From positions 1 through 64,000 of the forward strand of contig NZ_PYXG01000002.1 in NCBI RefSeq assembly GCF_003043945.1: a stretch of DNA of 64,000 bases, written 5' to 3'. This stretch comes from Prevotella sp. oral taxon 376 (GTDB lineage: Bacteria; Bacteroidota; Bacteroidia; Bacteroidales; Bacteroidaceae). The translations under genes were made by a program, and so were the position numbers. Shown piece by piece: positions 25,331-35,011 of the stretch. The notes under the pieces were generated by a model. It did no database searches, was not told the origin of the DNA, and saw only the letters and a list, made by a program, of their open reading frames with translations. The number at the start of each line of letters is the position of its first letter. Positions within the stretch are counted from its first letter, which is position 1.

Positions 25331-25449
25331 TTCTCATTTGTTTATGAACAAATGCAAAGATACGGATTTTCTCTCAGAATCACCGCTGTTAAGAAAAACA
25401 ATTTATTGAAAACACGGAAATAATTGGAAATTGCCAACAAAGGCGGAAT

Positions 25450-25983
25450 TTACTTTTCCATGTTGCCTTTGGTTTTGAGAATAATGCTAGTTGCCCCAAT
25501 CGTGAAAAGGCTTCCATCTTCAATGACCCGTCGCTCTCGATTTCCTAAAATTTCATTGTCTACAAAGGTGCCTGTATTCGAGGGGCCATCTGTGAGAATA
25601 TATTTCAGATTGTTTTTCTTGTCATATGATATATTGATGCAGCAATGATTCATGTCGATACTTGGATCTACGGTTTCAATAGGGCAGTTGATGTCGGATC
25701 CTTTCATGTATCTTCCTATAATGTTATCACCTAATTGCAAAGGGAGGATTTGCTTGTAGTGGAAGACATTCTCGATGACGACAATAGAACCGTAACCTTT
25801 GTCTTCTGCAGTATGTTCCGGATCGTATTCCTTTTGTGTGTTGTGAAGTTTGGAAACGCCCATTCGAATGCCAAATTGTTTATGGCATTGAGGGCATTCA
25901 AAGACAAGAGACTGCCCGGCTTGGTATTGGGTTTCGTCGAAAGTGATATAATTATCACATTTGGGACACCTGACTCGCTTCAT
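25450..25983 (-). CDS. Zinc-ribbon and FHA-domain protein
   Basis: 177 residues. The N-terminus has two CxxC knuckles (MKRVRCPKCDNYITF and FECPQCHKQFG), a zinc ribbon. Residues about 85-170 form an FHA phosphopeptide-binding domain (NIIGRYMKGSDINC, SIDMNHCCINISYD, KYILTDGPSNTGTFVDNE). FHA domains bind phosphothreonine, so a kinase-dependent signalling role is possible, but no kinase gene is nearby. It starts 1 nt after the stop of the SPOR-protein gene, which suggests a two-gene unit. Confidence 0.8.
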   Translation of the reverse strand: MKRVRCPKCDNYITFDETQYQAGQSLVFECPQCHKQFGIRMGVSKLHNTQKEYDPEHTAEDKGYGSIVVIENVFHYKQILPLQLGDNIIGRYMKGSDINCPIETVDPSIDMNHCCINISYDKKNNLKYILTDGPSNTGTFVDNEILGNRERRVIEDGSLFTIGATSIILKTKGNMEK

Positions 25984-25984
25984 G

Positions 25985-27037
25985 TTATCCTTTTACTCTC
26001 ATCACCCAACAATCCTTGAATTCTGGGTGGTTGCGAAGTTTATTTAGAATATTATATGCTTGGTTCTCGGTCTCGTATTTGCCGTAAATTACTTTTGTGC
26101 TTTTGCCTTTCTGTAGGACTTCAGCCTCTGTATAACCGCTTTTATGAAGTGTATTTTTATAGTTTGTTGCGTTCTTTAGAGATACTTGACTGCAAAGAAC
26201 GATGGTGTAGAATGGGACTCGAGTCGGCTCTATAGAGTCTTGTGAGGTGAAAGTGTTGTTTTTGGCAATGTTTTCTTTGACGGCAATTTTCTCTATGATA
26301 GGAGGCCTTTGCGTTGCTTCGAAAGAGATAATGCGAGTGAGCATTCCCGTATCTATCTTGCTTATCAGTATAGAGCGGGAATCTCCATTGCCGATATTTG
26401 CAGGGAATAGCAAGAATGCCAACGCCGCAATACACGCTGCGAGGAGATTGCGAACAACACCAGGGCGAATGGTATAAGGTTCTTCATCTTCATTATCCAG
26501 AAAGATATTAGAACTGAATTTCTGATGTATTTCAGTCTTTACAAGCTCTTCGGTTTCTTTTTCTGCTTCTATAATAATAGGCTTGGTCTCGACATTTATA
26601 GTTGGTGCAAAGCCCGTCAGCAGTCTTTCCATCTCAAAGGAGTTAAGGCCATAGAGCCCAGGAGTCAGAATGCCAGCTTCGCAAGGCGTGAATTCATATT
26701 TGCCTTCGTCGTTCAACCGAATGGTCCCGAGGTCGTTGAATTCATATTCAGCCTTGTGTTCAAGATGCTGTTTGAGTTCCCAAACCTCGTCTTCAATTCG
26801 TCTTAATGCTTCTGGATAGCTGATGTCATAGGCTTCGATATAAGATTGGACGAGAAGGGAATCGTTCAGGGTCAATTGTTGATTGAATCCGAGAGTCCTT
26901 TGTGGCGGAAAGAAAATATTTTCTTTTTCATCATAGCAGGCATCTACATGATGGGTCATGAATCCTCCAAAATCAGGGACGATTACACAATCATTGCTTA
27001 GGAGTAGTATCTCTATATGTCTTTCCAGTTCAATCAC
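25985..27037 (-). CDS. HU-CCDC81 and SPOR domain protein
   Basis: 350 residues from GTG 27037 (IELERHIEILLLSNDCVIVP, then DFGGFMTHHVDA). The two N-terminal HU-CCDC81 modules (residues 1-140) are followed by a membrane span (LLAACIAALAFLLFPANIG) and a C-terminal SPOR domain (FYTIVLCSQVSLKNATNYK, residues about 272-350), which binds denuded glycan at the division septum. A -7 box TATTTTTG lies directly before the GTG, so a start further upstream (TTG 27073) would lie before the transcription start. The pairing with a FHA gene suggests a cell-division or envelope role; this is inference. Confidence 0.78.
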   Translation of the reverse strand: MIELERHIEILLLSNDCVIVPDFGGFMTHHVDACYDEKENIFFPPQRTLGFNQQLTLNDSLLVQSYIEAYDISYPEALRRIEDEVWELKQHLEHKAEYEFNDLGTIRLNDEGKYEFTPCEAGILTPGLYGLNSFEMERLLTGFAPTINVETKPIIIEAEKETEELVKTEIHQKFSSNIFLDNEDEEPYTIRPGVVRNLLAACIAALAFLLFPANIGNGDSRSILISKIDTGMLTRIISFEATQRPPIIEKIAVKENIAKNNTFTSQDSIEPTRVPFYTIVLCSQVSLKNATNYKNTLHKSGYTEAEVLQKGKSTKVIYGKYETENQAYNILNKLRNHPEFKDCWVMRVKG

Positions 27038-27122
27038 AAGTGCAAAAATAACACTTTTTGTTGAATCAGACAAGTAAATCTTTTAAAAAAAAGAAAAAAG
27101 GAAAATAATCTCTCTAAACTGC

Positions 27123-27151
27123 TTTGTCCTCATTTTTATTTTCTATCTTTG
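27123..27151 (+). promoter_or_regulatory. Promoter of rfbC-ugd
   Basis: -33 TTTG at 27123-27126 and -7 TATCTTTG at 27144-27151, 17 nt apart, 29 nt before ATG 27181. Confidence 0.65.
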
Positions 27152-27180
27152 TAGCTAAATATATCAAAGTTTAAAATAAA

Positions 27181-27729
27181 ATGAACTATATAAAAACGGA
27201 GATAGAGGGTGTTTATATCATAGAGCCAAAGGTATTCAATGATGCAAGAGGCTATTTCTTTGAGGCATGGAAAAAGGAAGAATTTGAGGCGTATGTAGGC
27301 AAGGTAGATTTTATACAGGAAAACGAGTCTCGGTCAAGTTATGGAGTGCTTCGCGGGCTTCATTATCAGAAAGGAAAATACTCACAGGCTAAGCTTGTGA
27401 GAGTCATCAGAGGTAAAGTACTTGATGTCGCCGTGGATCTTCGCAAAAGTTCTCCTACTTTCGGTAAGCATGTCATGGTGGAGTTAAGCGAAAAAAACAA
27501 GCGTCAGTTTTTTATTCCCCGAGGTTTTGCACATGGGTTCCTTGTTTTGTCAGAAGAAGCAGTCTTTACATATAAAGTGGATAATATCTATGCCCCGCAA
27601 TATGAGGCAAGTATTCGCTGGGATGACGAATCGTTGGCTTTAAAATGGCCTATAGACTCCAAAGAAGTGGTCATCAGTGAAAAGGATTTACAGGCAAAAG
27701 CATTAGCAGAAACAGATTTATTCGAATAA
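27181..27729 (+). CDS. rfbC: dTDP-4-dehydrorhamnose 3,5-epimerase
   Basis: 182 residues of the RmlC cupin family. The N-terminal FNDARGYFFEAWKKEEF, the catalytic His in VLRGLHYQKGKYSQAKLVRV (about residues 57-76), VLDVAVDLRKSSPTFG, and PRGFAHGFLVLSEEAVFTYK are all family landmarks. It epimerises the 4-keto sugar on the way to dTDP-L-rhamnose. The other rml genes are not in the window; ugd follows after 1 nt, so this is a sugar-nucleotide unit for surface polysaccharide. Confidence 0.92.
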   Translation: MNYIKTEIEGVYIIEPKVFNDARGYFFEAWKKEEFEAYVGKVDFIQENESRSSYGVLRGLHYQKGKYSQAKLVRVIRGKVLDVAVDLRKSSPTFGKHVMVELSEKNKRQFFIPRGFAHGFLVLSEEAVFTYKVDNIYAPQYEASIRWDDESLALKWPIDSKEVVISEKDLQAKALAETDLFE

Positions 27730-27730
27730 A

Positions 27731-29050
27731 ATGAATATAGCGATTGTTGGAACTGGATATGTAGGCCTTGTATCAGGAGCATGTTTTGCTGATACGGGTG
27801 CTTGTGTTACTTGTGTCGATGTTGATGAGAAGAAGATCCAACATCTTCTCCGAGGCGATATCCCAATTTATGAACCGGGTCTTGATGAGCTTGTTAAGAA
27901 GAATGTTAAAGCGGGCAGACTGAAGTTTACTACCGATTTAGCTTCTATTCTAAACGATCAGCAAATTGTTTTCTCTGCAGTGGGAACTCCTCCTGATGAG
28001 GATGGAAGTGCCGACTTGCAGTATGTTCTTCAAGTAGCGCGGACAATAGGAGAGAATTTGAATAGATATATGGTTGTCGTAACAAAGAGTACGGTTCCCG
28101 TCGGGACGGCTCGCAAAGTTCGTGCAACAATTCAGGAAGAGCTCAATAAGCGAAGAGTCGATATACAGTTTGATGTTGCCAGTAATCCGGAATTTCTAAA
28201 GGAAGGTAATGCAATAAAAGACTTCATGAGTCCAGACCGCGTTGTTGTCGGGGTTGAGAGTAGTCGTGCACAGGAGATTCTTACTCGCCTTTACAAACCT
28301 TTCCTTGTCAATAATTTCCGTGTCATTTTTATGGATATACCAAGTGCAGAGATGACAAAATATGCGGCAAACTCCATGCTTGCTACCCGTATCTCATTCA
28401 TGAATGATATTGCGAATCTTTGTGAGAAGGTAGGGGCTGATGTTAACATGGTGCGTCAAGGTATTGGGAGTGATACCCGTATTGGCAGGAAATTCCTTTA
28501 TGCAGGTTGCGGTTATGGGGGAAGTTGTTTCCCAAAGGATGTAAAAGCAATCATCAAGACCGCAGATGACAATGGCTATTCCATGGAAGTCTTAAAAGCC
28601 GTTGAGCGCGTAAATGCCCGACAGAAGGGGATTCTTTTTACGAAGTTGAAGCAAGTCTATGGTGATGAATCCCTCACGGGAAAAACCATTGCTCTATGGG
28701 GATTGTCTTTTAAGCCAGAGACGGATGACATGCGTGAGTCAACGGCTCTCGTCATGATCGATCTTCTGCTCAAGGCTGGTAGCACTATTCGTGCTTATGA
28801 CCCGGCTGCTATGGTAGAGTGTAAACGGAGGTTGGGTGATGATGGCATTATTTACTGTAAGGATATGTATGATGCCGTTTTAGGTGCTGACGCATTGCTT
28901 CTGCTTACTGAATGGAAAGAATTCCGTCTCCCAAGTTGGGAAGTTGTTGGTAAGGCCATGAAGCGGAAAGTTATCATCGATGGTCGCAATATCTTTGATC
29001 CGCAGGAATTAGAGGCTGCAGGCTTCATATATCATTGCATTGGAAGATGA
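27731..29050 (+). CDS. ugd: UDP-glucose 6-dehydrogenase
   Basis: 439 residues with the NAD-binding GTGYVGLVSGACFADTG (residues 7-23), the central SNPEFLKEGNAIKDFMSPDR, the catalytic Cys in GCGYGGSCFPKDVKA (residues about 258-272) and the C-terminal IALWGLSFKPETDDMRES. It oxidises UDP-glucose to UDP-glucuronate for exopolysaccharide or LPS. The stop overlaps the next lipoprotein start (ATGA). Confidence 0.94.
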   Translation: MNIAIVGTGYVGLVSGACFADTGACVTCVDVDEKKIQHLLRGDIPIYEPGLDELVKKNVKAGRLKFTTDLASILNDQQIVFSAVGTPPDEDGSADLQYVLQVARTIGENLNRYMVVVTKSTVPVGTARKVRATIQEELNKRRVDIQFDVASNPEFLKEGNAIKDFMSPDRVVVGVESSRAQEILTRLYKPFLVNNFRVIFMDIPSAEMTKYAANSMLATRISFMNDIANLCEKVGADVNMVRQGIGSDTRIGRKFLYAGCGYGGSCFPKDVKAIIKTADDNGYSMEVLKAVERVNARQKGILFTKLKQVYGDESLTGKTIALWGLSFKPETDDMRESTALVMIDLLLKAGSTIRAYDPAAMVECKRRLGDDGIIYCKDMYDAVLGADALLLLTEWKEFRLPSWEVVGKAMKRKVIIDGRNIFDPQELEAAGFIYHCIGR

Positions 29051-29853
29051 GGAAAAGTTTTGTTCTAGTAGGTCTGATTCTCAGTATATTCTTTTTTTCT
29101 GGCTGTAAAAGGAAAAGTAGCCAGCAAGTCTTTCAGAAAGAAGACAGGGTTGCCAAAGAGATGTTTCAAGGTGTCTGGATGAATGAAGGTGAGGAGAATG
29201 TTGCCTTTCGAGTAAAGGGCGATACGGTCTACTATGCCGATTCGGTTAGTCTACCTGCATATTTTCAGATATTCCATGATACTTTAATACTTCATGGAGT
29301 CAGCGATGTAAAGTATACTATTGTAAAGCAGGCACCTCACCTGTTTGTTTTTGCTAATCAGAATGGCGACCAAGTGCGGCTTGTGAAATCGGAAGATCCT
29401 AATGACTTGGCTCTTTTTGAAGAAATACAAAGCCATCGTCCGGCTGTTTTAAATCAGAATCGCACGATAAAGCGTGATACGGTTATCATGGGCAGTAATG
29501 GGAAATATCATTGCTATGTACAGGTGAATCCAACGACCTACAAAGTAATTAAGCCTTCCTACAATGACGATGGAATGGAAGTGGGGAATGCGTATTATGA
29601 TAATATCGTTCATTTGAGTATTTATAAAGGGGCTCAGAGGCTCTTTTCCAAAGATTTCAGAAAGCAAGACTTTGCGAACGAGATATCGGCGCAATTTTTG
29701 AAAGTGAGTATCCTAAGTGATTTGTTGTTTTCCAAGATCGACGCGGAAGGCATCCATTATACGGCTTCTATTGCTACTCCTGATGAACCAAGTTCTTATC
29801 AGGTAGATGTCTGTGTAACAGAGAATGGTAAATTGAAAATGCAGGTTAAATAG
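29047..29853 (+). CDS. Lipoprotein of unknown function
   Basis: 268 residues from ATG 29047, which overlaps the ugd stop. Lipoprotein signal MRKSFVLVGLILSIFFFSGC with lipobox FFSGC. Residues about 30-110 read like a small lipocalin-type barrel (FQGVWMNEGEENVAFRVKGD and YFQIFHDTLILHGV). The rest (NGKYHCYVQVNPTTYKVIKP and LSIYKGAQRLFSKDF) is a second beta-rich module with no known motif. Coupling to ugd may be only positional. The 3' end overlaps a terminator stem. Confidence 0.7.
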   Translation: MRKSFVLVGLILSIFFFSGCKRKSSQQVFQKEDRVAKEMFQGVWMNEGEENVAFRVKGDTVYYADSVSLPAYFQIFHDTLILHGVSDVKYTIVKQAPHLFVFANQNGDQVRLVKSEDPNDLALFEEIQSHRPAVLNQNRTIKRDTVIMGSNGKYHCYVQVNPTTYKVIKPSYNDDGMEVGNAYYDNIVHLSIYKGAQRLFSKDFRKQDFANEISAQFLKVSILSDLLFSKIDAEGIHYTASIATPDEPSSYQVDVCVTENGKLKMQVK

Positions 29854-29872
29854 CAACCTGCATTTTCAATTT
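29834..29872. terminator. Bidirectional terminator, 14-bp stem
   Basis: TGAAAATGCAGGTT (29834-29847) and AACCTGCATTTTCA (29855-29868) pair; the AT-rich flanks serve both directions. The stem includes the end of the lipoprotein gene and precedes the stop of the convergent transporter gene. Confidence 0.85.
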
Positions 29873-29878
29873 ATATTA

Positions 29879-31573
29879 TTAAATACCGCAACAGAATAAT
29901 ACGATCAATTGGGCGGTCAGAATTCTCAAGAACATGCTTAGTGGGTAAACCGTGGAATACCCAACAGCAGGAGCCTCTTTTGAACAAATGGAGTTTGCGT
30001 ATGCCAGTGCAGGAGGGTCTGTATAAGTACCGGCAATCATACCCATGATAGTGAAATAATTAAATTTATATCGCAGTCTTGCCAATGTGCCTATAATTAA
30101 AATAGGTATAATGGTTATCAAGAAACCTGTATAAACATATTTTAAACCGTCGCCTTGCACTACAGTCTCCCAGAAACCTGCACCAGCCTTTATTCCTACG
30201 GATGCAAGAAACAGTACTAATCCGATTTCTCTGAGCATCATGTTTGCGGAGGTGGTTGTGTATGTTACGAGGTGCATGCGGTAACCGAAGCGGCCTATCA
30301 GGATTGCGATAATCAGCGGACCTCCTGCTATGCCAAGCTTTAGGGGAACTGGCATGCCAGGAATGACCAATGGGATACTGCCGAATAGAATTCCGACAAT
30401 AATACCAATAAAGATAGTTGCTATGTTGGGAGCGTCCAGGCGTCTGACAGAATTTCCCATGATGTCAGCAATTCGGTTTACATTATCTTCAGGACCCACA
30501 ACCATGATTTTGTCGCCTACATGGAAGTGGTGGGATCGAGACGCAAAGAGATCCATCCCCTGACGGCTGATGCGGGTTACATTCACGCCATATACGCTTG
30601 AGAAATGCATCTTTCCAAGCGACTTTCCGTTCATGGCAGGATTGGTTACTACGATCCTACGGGCAACCAGTGGCTGTTTCTCGTCATCTTCCGGAAACTC
30701 CTCTTGGATGCTGGGACCGATAAAAGCCCTTACGGCTTCTGCATCGGATTCTGCACAGATGATGAGCAGTTCGTCTCCTATATTAAATATGGTATCGCGG
30801 TTTGGGATGGAAATCTCGCCGTTATGAAGCATACGGGAGCAAACAAAGTCGCGATTCAAAAATTCTGAAACCTGACGCAGGTTCTTGCCATTCAGATATG
30901 AGTTTTCCACTTTCAGGCGCATCTGATATGGTTTTTCGTGAGGGTTTTCGTTTTCTTGTGCCTGTAACTCTGATTCTTCTTTCTCTAATTTAACCTTGCA
31001 AATGTAGCGTATAAGGATGGTTGCTCCGATAATTCCAAGTACACCCAAGGGATAGGCGCAGGCATATCCACTTGCAATTTGGGGAATGTTGCTTTCTGTA
31101 AATATGGAGCTTAGGGCTTCGTTTGCGGCGCCAAGTCCAGGGGTGTTGGTAACTGCACCAAATAAAGTGCCTACCATCATAGGGAGATTGTTAGCGTTAC
31201 TGGTATCGAAGAAAAGATAGTAGCAGGCGAACATGACCACAACATTCAGCAGAATCGTCCCAGTTGCAAGCATGTTGAGGGTTACGCCCCCTTTGCGGAA
31301 GCTCTCAAAGAATCCTGGACCAACTTGAAGACCGATCATGAAAACGAATAGGATCAAGCCAAAGTCTTGTACGAATGTGAGAGTTGCGGTGGGAGCTGTA
31401 AAACCTATATGGCCTGCCAGAATACCCGTGAATAGTACGAAGGTTACACCAAGGGCGATGCCGCCGAATTTAATTTTCCCTAATAGTACGCCAATCGCGA
31501 TTACTATGGAATAGAGTAAGGCTATGTGCGCAACAGAATCTTGATTTGTGAATAGATTAATTAACCAATCCAT
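29879..31573 (-). CDS. AspT/YidE-type putative anion transporter
   Basis: The 564-residue protein has two membrane halves (about residues 15-190 and 380-564), each with the AspT/YbjL duplication, e.g. [20 protein letters not shown] and [20 protein letters not shown]. Two cytosolic RCK_C (TrkA-C) modules lie between them ([20 protein letters not shown] and [20 protein letters not shown]). The family exports or exchanges amino-acid-like anions (AspT does aspartate-alanine exchange), but substrates of this subgroup are unknown. It is monocistronic, with a -7 box TATCTTTG near 31600 on the minus strand. Confidence 0.85.
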   Translation of the reverse strand: MDWLINLFTNQDSVAHIALLYSIVIAIGVLLGKIKFGGIALGVTFVLFTGILAGHIGFTAPTATLTFVQDFGLILFVFMIGLQVGPGFFESFRKGGVTLNMLATGTILLNVVVMFACYYLFFDTSNANNLPMMVGTLFGAVTNTPGLGAANEALSSIFTESNIPQIASGYACAYPLGVLGIIGATILIRYICKVKLEKEESELQAQENENPHEKPYQMRLKVENSYLNGKNLRQVSEFLNRDFVCSRMLHNGEISIPNRDTIFNIGDELLIICAESDAEAVRAFIGPSIQEEFPEDDEKQPLVARRIVVTNPAMNGKSLGKMHFSSVYGVNVTRISRQGMDLFASRSHHFHVGDKIMVVGPEDNVNRIADIMGNSVRRLDAPNIATIFIGIIVGILFGSIPLVIPGMPVPLKLGIAGGPLIIAILIGRFGYRMHLVTYTTTSANMMLREIGLVLFLASVGIKAGAGFWETVVQGDGLKYVYTGFLITIIPILIIGTLARLRYKFNYFTIMGMIAGTYTDPPALAYANSICSKEAPAVGYSTVYPLSMFLRILTAQLIVLFCCGI

Positions 31574-31743
31574 AGATATCTTCTAATTTTTCCGGATGCA
31601 AAGATAGGAATTATTTTTCGGATAAGCCCCTTTCTTTATAGATTTTAATTGAGGAGAAATAACTTTTTGTCTTTGAAAAGCTGACTAGTTGGTAAAAGAT
31701 AGTCTTTTTGGCCTCAGAAGGCAACTTTTTAAGAGCCTACACT
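31574..31743. other. Intergenic gap with transporter promoter
   Basis: Holds the minus-strand -7 box (near 31595-31605) and short T-rich stretches. No gene seen. Confidence 0.4.
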
Positions 31744-33387
31744 TTATCTTCTGATCCTAAAAAAGCCCAGACGGCGTGTGATACCTTTATTGTTGAGACT
31801 TCTCAACTGATACATTCCGTCTTGTAAACTTCCGACTTCCAGAAATTCTTTGTTCCATAGATGACTGCTGATATTCTTGCCTTTAAGGTCTTCAATAATG
31901 AGAATATCGGCATCGTTTTGGGAATCCCGGACGGGCAGTTTGAGTTGAAGACCATTGCAGAAAAGCATTGGGGAACGGATGGCCTTTATGGATTCAGTAG
32001 GCAGGTCCATCTGCAACGGGATGCTTTCGTTGCCATATCTGTCAATCACGGTAACGGCATAATAGCGTGGCTCATCTTTAACAGGAATTGTGAGATAAGT
32101 ATCTTTGGTTCTTATCTTTATGAGGTTATTAGCATCATTGATATTTACGGGATAAGTTCTGCTACTATAGATATTAAACATTTCACCGTCCCGGCCTCTC
32201 CAAATGAGTTTATGGTTCTTGATTTCAAGTGCGAGGGGAGACTTCGGCCGTACATTGTTTTGCCAACTCATTGGAGGAACGAGCGCAAGGTTGTTGTCAA
32301 ACCGCTTTGCTGCAAAATCGTAAATGCCTTTTACATTATCGGTAAAGAATTTACTGCGAAAAAAGGCATGCCCCAGGTTATATTGGCGGAGCACTTCCAT
32401 CTCGCGGGTAATGATATCCAAAGACCAGTTCTTTTCTGTTGCGGAGAGGAAATAGATGCCTAATCCTGGTGCCACGATTTTTCCGAAAGTGTTTTCGCTC
32501 CAGTCGATGGCAAAAGGAAAGAATTGCTGTCCTTGAAAATACATCATAGGAAAGAGCTCGTCCATGAGTCCGTCCCTTAGCCAGCTTTGTGCGTCTTGGC
32601 ACACGCGGTTGTAGGCATTCCAGCCATGACTCCAGTAGCGGCTGAGGTCATCTGATTTGCCGATAGGTGAGCAGCTAAGTTTTAAATAAGGCTTTATCGG
32701 CTTGATGCGGTCATGGATAGCCTTGACAATATTTGTGATATAGCGTCGCCCCTCGGTTTTCGAAACCTTGATGTTCCAAGTTTCAGGATATCGAATATAG
32801 TCAAGATGAATTCCGTCGATATCGTAATTGCAGACAATTTCTTCACAGAGGTCGGCTAAATAGGTAGCTGCCTGTGCCTTTTCTGGATTCATGAATCCAT
32901 CATGGCCTATTTTTCTTATCATGCTTGGATACCTTTTCCGCAACTGCGCACATCCCAATGTGTTCCATTTCCCTACAGGTATTGTAACTATCCAGGCATG
33001 AAGTTCCATTCCTCGCTTATGAGTTTCTTCAATGGCATATGCAAGAGGATCGTACCCAGGGCTTTTTCCCGGATTTCCGCTCAGACAGCCGTCCCAAGGC
33101 TCATAGTGGGAAGGGTAAATAGTAGTGGCTCTTATTCGAGTCTGCAGTAATACTTGGTTGATGCCCGCCTTCTGAAGTTGGTCGAGAATTTTGGTCAATT
33201 CCAGCTTCTGCTTTCTTATGGAATACTCGTTTTGTGCATAGGAGTGTGGCCAGTCAATGCCTCCGATTGTTGTAAGCCACACGGCCCTTGCCTCATATTT
33301 GGGCTTCCGAAAACCGTAATTAAAGTATTGGGCATGAATGCCGGTGGCTATCGATATATATAAAAGGAGAAAAAAAGTCCGTCTCAT
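31744..33387 (-). CDS. Glycoside hydrolase-like protein, GHL10 (DUF187) family
   Basis: 547 residues from ATG 33387 with signal peptide MRRTFFLLLYISIATGIHAQ. The catalytic-type barrel (residues about 30-350) begins KYEARAVWLTTIGGIDWPHS and includes INQVLLQTRIRATTIYPSHY, DPLAYAIEETHKRGMELHAW, CNYDIDGIHLDYIRYPETWN and MDELFPMMYFQGQQFFPFA. A beta-rich C-terminal part ends in GMYQLRSLNNKGITRRLGFF. GHL10 proteins are periplasmic and linked to cell-wall sugar hydrolysis. A minus-strand -7 box TACCTTTG (33409-33402) supports this start over upstream readings. Confidence 0.88.
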   Translation of the reverse strand: MRRTFFLLLYISIATGIHAQYFNYGFRKPKYEARAVWLTTIGGIDWPHSYAQNEYSIRKQKLELTKILDQLQKAGINQVLLQTRIRATTIYPSHYEPWDGCLSGNPGKSPGYDPLAYAIEETHKRGMELHAWIVTIPVGKWNTLGCAQLRKRYPSMIRKIGHDGFMNPEKAQAATYLADLCEEIVCNYDIDGIHLDYIRYPETWNIKVSKTEGRRYITNIVKAIHDRIKPIKPYLKLSCSPIGKSDDLSRYWSHGWNAYNRVCQDAQSWLRDGLMDELFPMMYFQGQQFFPFAIDWSENTFGKIVAPGLGIYFLSATEKNWSLDIITREMEVLRQYNLGHAFFRSKFFTDNVKGIYDFAAKRFDNNLALVPPMSWQNNVRPKSPLALEIKNHKLIWRGRDGEMFNIYSSRTYPVNINDANNLIKIRTKDTYLTIPVKDEPRYYAVTVIDRYGNESIPLQMDLPTESIKAIRSPMLFCNGLQLKLPVRDSQNDADILIIEDLKGKNISSHLWNKEFLEVGSLQDGMYQLRSLNNKGITRRLGFFRIRR

Positions 33388-33418
33388 TTCTAAATTTTCT
33401 ACAAAGGTACTTATATTT

Positions 33419-33449
33419 TTTGTATTTCCAATAATTTGCCGTATCTTTG
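33419..33449 (+). promoter_or_regulatory. Promoter of cstA
   Basis: -33 TTTG at 33419-33422 and -7 TATCTTTG at 33442-33449, 19 nt apart, 28 nt before ATG 33477. It is back to back with the minus-strand promoter of the glycosidase gene. Confidence 0.7.
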
Positions 33450-33476
33450 CATGGAAGAAATAAAGGCTTTCCGCAA

Positions 33477-34991
33477 ATGATTTCATTTTCTGTTGCTTTG
33501 GTAGCATTGGTTCTTGGTTACCTCATATATGGTAAGTTCATTGAACGGATTTTTGTTCCCGATGACCGTCAGACACCAGCCGTTACGATGGCAGATGGTG
33601 TGGATTATATCGTAATGCCTAATTGGAAAGTCTTCATGATCCAGTTTTTGAATATTGCAGGTACGGGACCTATCTTTGGTGCCATTATGGGTGCTTGGTA
33701 TGGGCCGGCAGCATACTTCTGGATTGTTTTGGGATGTATTTTTGCTGGTGCCGTCCATGATTTCTTCTCTGGAATGTTAAGTGTCCGTCACGGTGGGGCC
33801 AACCTTCCGGAACTTGTAGGCGACTATCTGGGGACAACAGCCAAGAAGGTGCTGCTGTTTTTCTCAGTATTCCTGCTTATCATGGTAGGAGTTGTCTTTG
33901 TATACAGTCCGGCTCTTATCCTAAAGGACTTTTGTTTTGATACGCTTATATGGGTACTCATTATCTTTGCCTATTATGTCTTTGCAACGATGTTGCCGAT
34001 AGATAAGCTTATCGGGAAGTTCTATCCTGTCTTTGCCTTTGCCTTGCTGTTTATGGCGGTCGCATTGATGGTAGTGCTATTTGTAAAGATGCCAGATCTG
34101 CCCGAATTGTGGGGAAGTTTGGAAGCGGCAAATCATAATACTCCTGCAGCTGTATTGGGGACGGAGAGCTTCTTTGTGAAGAATCCTCTTTTCCCATGTT
34201 TGTTCATCACCGTTGCCTGTGGGGCTATCAGTGGATTTCATGCCACCCAAAGCCCTTTAATGGCTCGCTGCATAAAGAGTGAGAAGATGGGGCGCCCTAT
34301 ATTCTATGGAGCGATGATAACAGAAGGACTTGTGGCGTTGATATGGGCTACGGTATCGGCTTATTTCTTCTATAATGGAGGCTGGAGAGATGTTCTTGAT
34401 GCCAATGCAGTGAATGATTTTCTTGCACAAGTAAATGCTCCTGATGGGAGGTCTTTAGTCCAATATTTTTCGGCACCGAATGTCGTGGAAAAGGTATGTA
34501 CGGGGTGGCTTGGAATCTTTGGTGGCATTTTGGCAGTTTTCGGTGTTGTTGCAGCTCCTATTACCAGTGGGGATACGGCATTCCGAAGTGCTCGCCTGAT
34601 TATAGCAGAAGCTCTTCATCTGGATCAGAAGCCTATTGCCAAGCGCTGCTATATTGCTTTTCCAATGTTTATGGCTGCAATCGGATTGCTTGTCTGGCAA
34701 ATGGAGAGCCCGGATGGTTTCAATATCATTTGGCAGTGGTTTGGATGGGCAAATCAGACACTGGCGGTATTCACTCTGTGGACCATCACGGTATTTCTTG
34801 TTATAAGCAAGAAGAATTTCTGGGTATCACTGATTCCAGCACTCTTTATGACCACCGTGGTAAGTACCTATCTGTTTATTTCCAAACAGGCATTCGCTCT
34901 CGATCATACTTTGGCGTATGTATGTGGCATCATCTGTCTGCTTATGGCGAGCGTGTGGTTTTTTATGTGGTATAGGAAAATTAATAAATAA
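33477..34991 (+). CDS. cstA: Carbon starvation protein CstA-type transporter
   Basis: 504 residues with about 13 to 15 membrane helices. CstA signature: FLNIAGTGPIFGAIMGAWYG (residues about 57-76), GCIFAGAVHDFFSGMLSVRH, GAISGFHATQSPLMARCIKS, and GVVAAPITSGDTAFRSARLI. The family takes up peptides or pyruvate, depending on the subgroup. It is shorter than the 700-residue E. coli proteins because the C-terminal membrane extension is missing, as is usual in Bacteroidales. It starts a plus-strand run that continues to the acetyltransferase gene. Confidence 0.92.
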   Translation: MISFSVALVALVLGYLIYGKFIERIFVPDDRQTPAVTMADGVDYIVMPNWKVFMIQFLNIAGTGPIFGAIMGAWYGPAAYFWIVLGCIFAGAVHDFFSGMLSVRHGGANLPELVGDYLGTTAKKVLLFFSVFLLIMVGVVFVYSPALILKDFCFDTLIWVLIIFAYYVFATMLPIDKLIGKFYPVFAFALLFMAVALMVVLFVKMPDLPELWGSLEAANHNTPAAVLGTESFFVKNPLFPCLFITVACGAISGFHATQSPLMARCIKSEKMGRPIFYGAMITEGLVALIWATVSAYFFYNGGWRDVLDANAVNDFLAQVNAPDGRSLVQYFSAPNVVEKVCTGWLGIFGGILAVFGVVAAPITSGDTAFRSARLIIAEALHLDQKPIAKRCYIAFPMFMAAIGLLVWQMESPDGFNIIWQWFGWANQTLAVFTLWTITVFLVISKKNFWVSLIPALFMTTVVSTYLFISKQAFALDHTLAYVCGIICLLMASVWFFMWYRKINK

Positions 34992-35011
34992 TATTCATTA
35001 ATCTGGTTTTT

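Noticed and set aside
27037..27073. Upstream TTG start for the HU-CCDC81/SPOR gene
   Set aside because: The -7 box lies between this codon and the GTG start, so the codon would precede the transcript.
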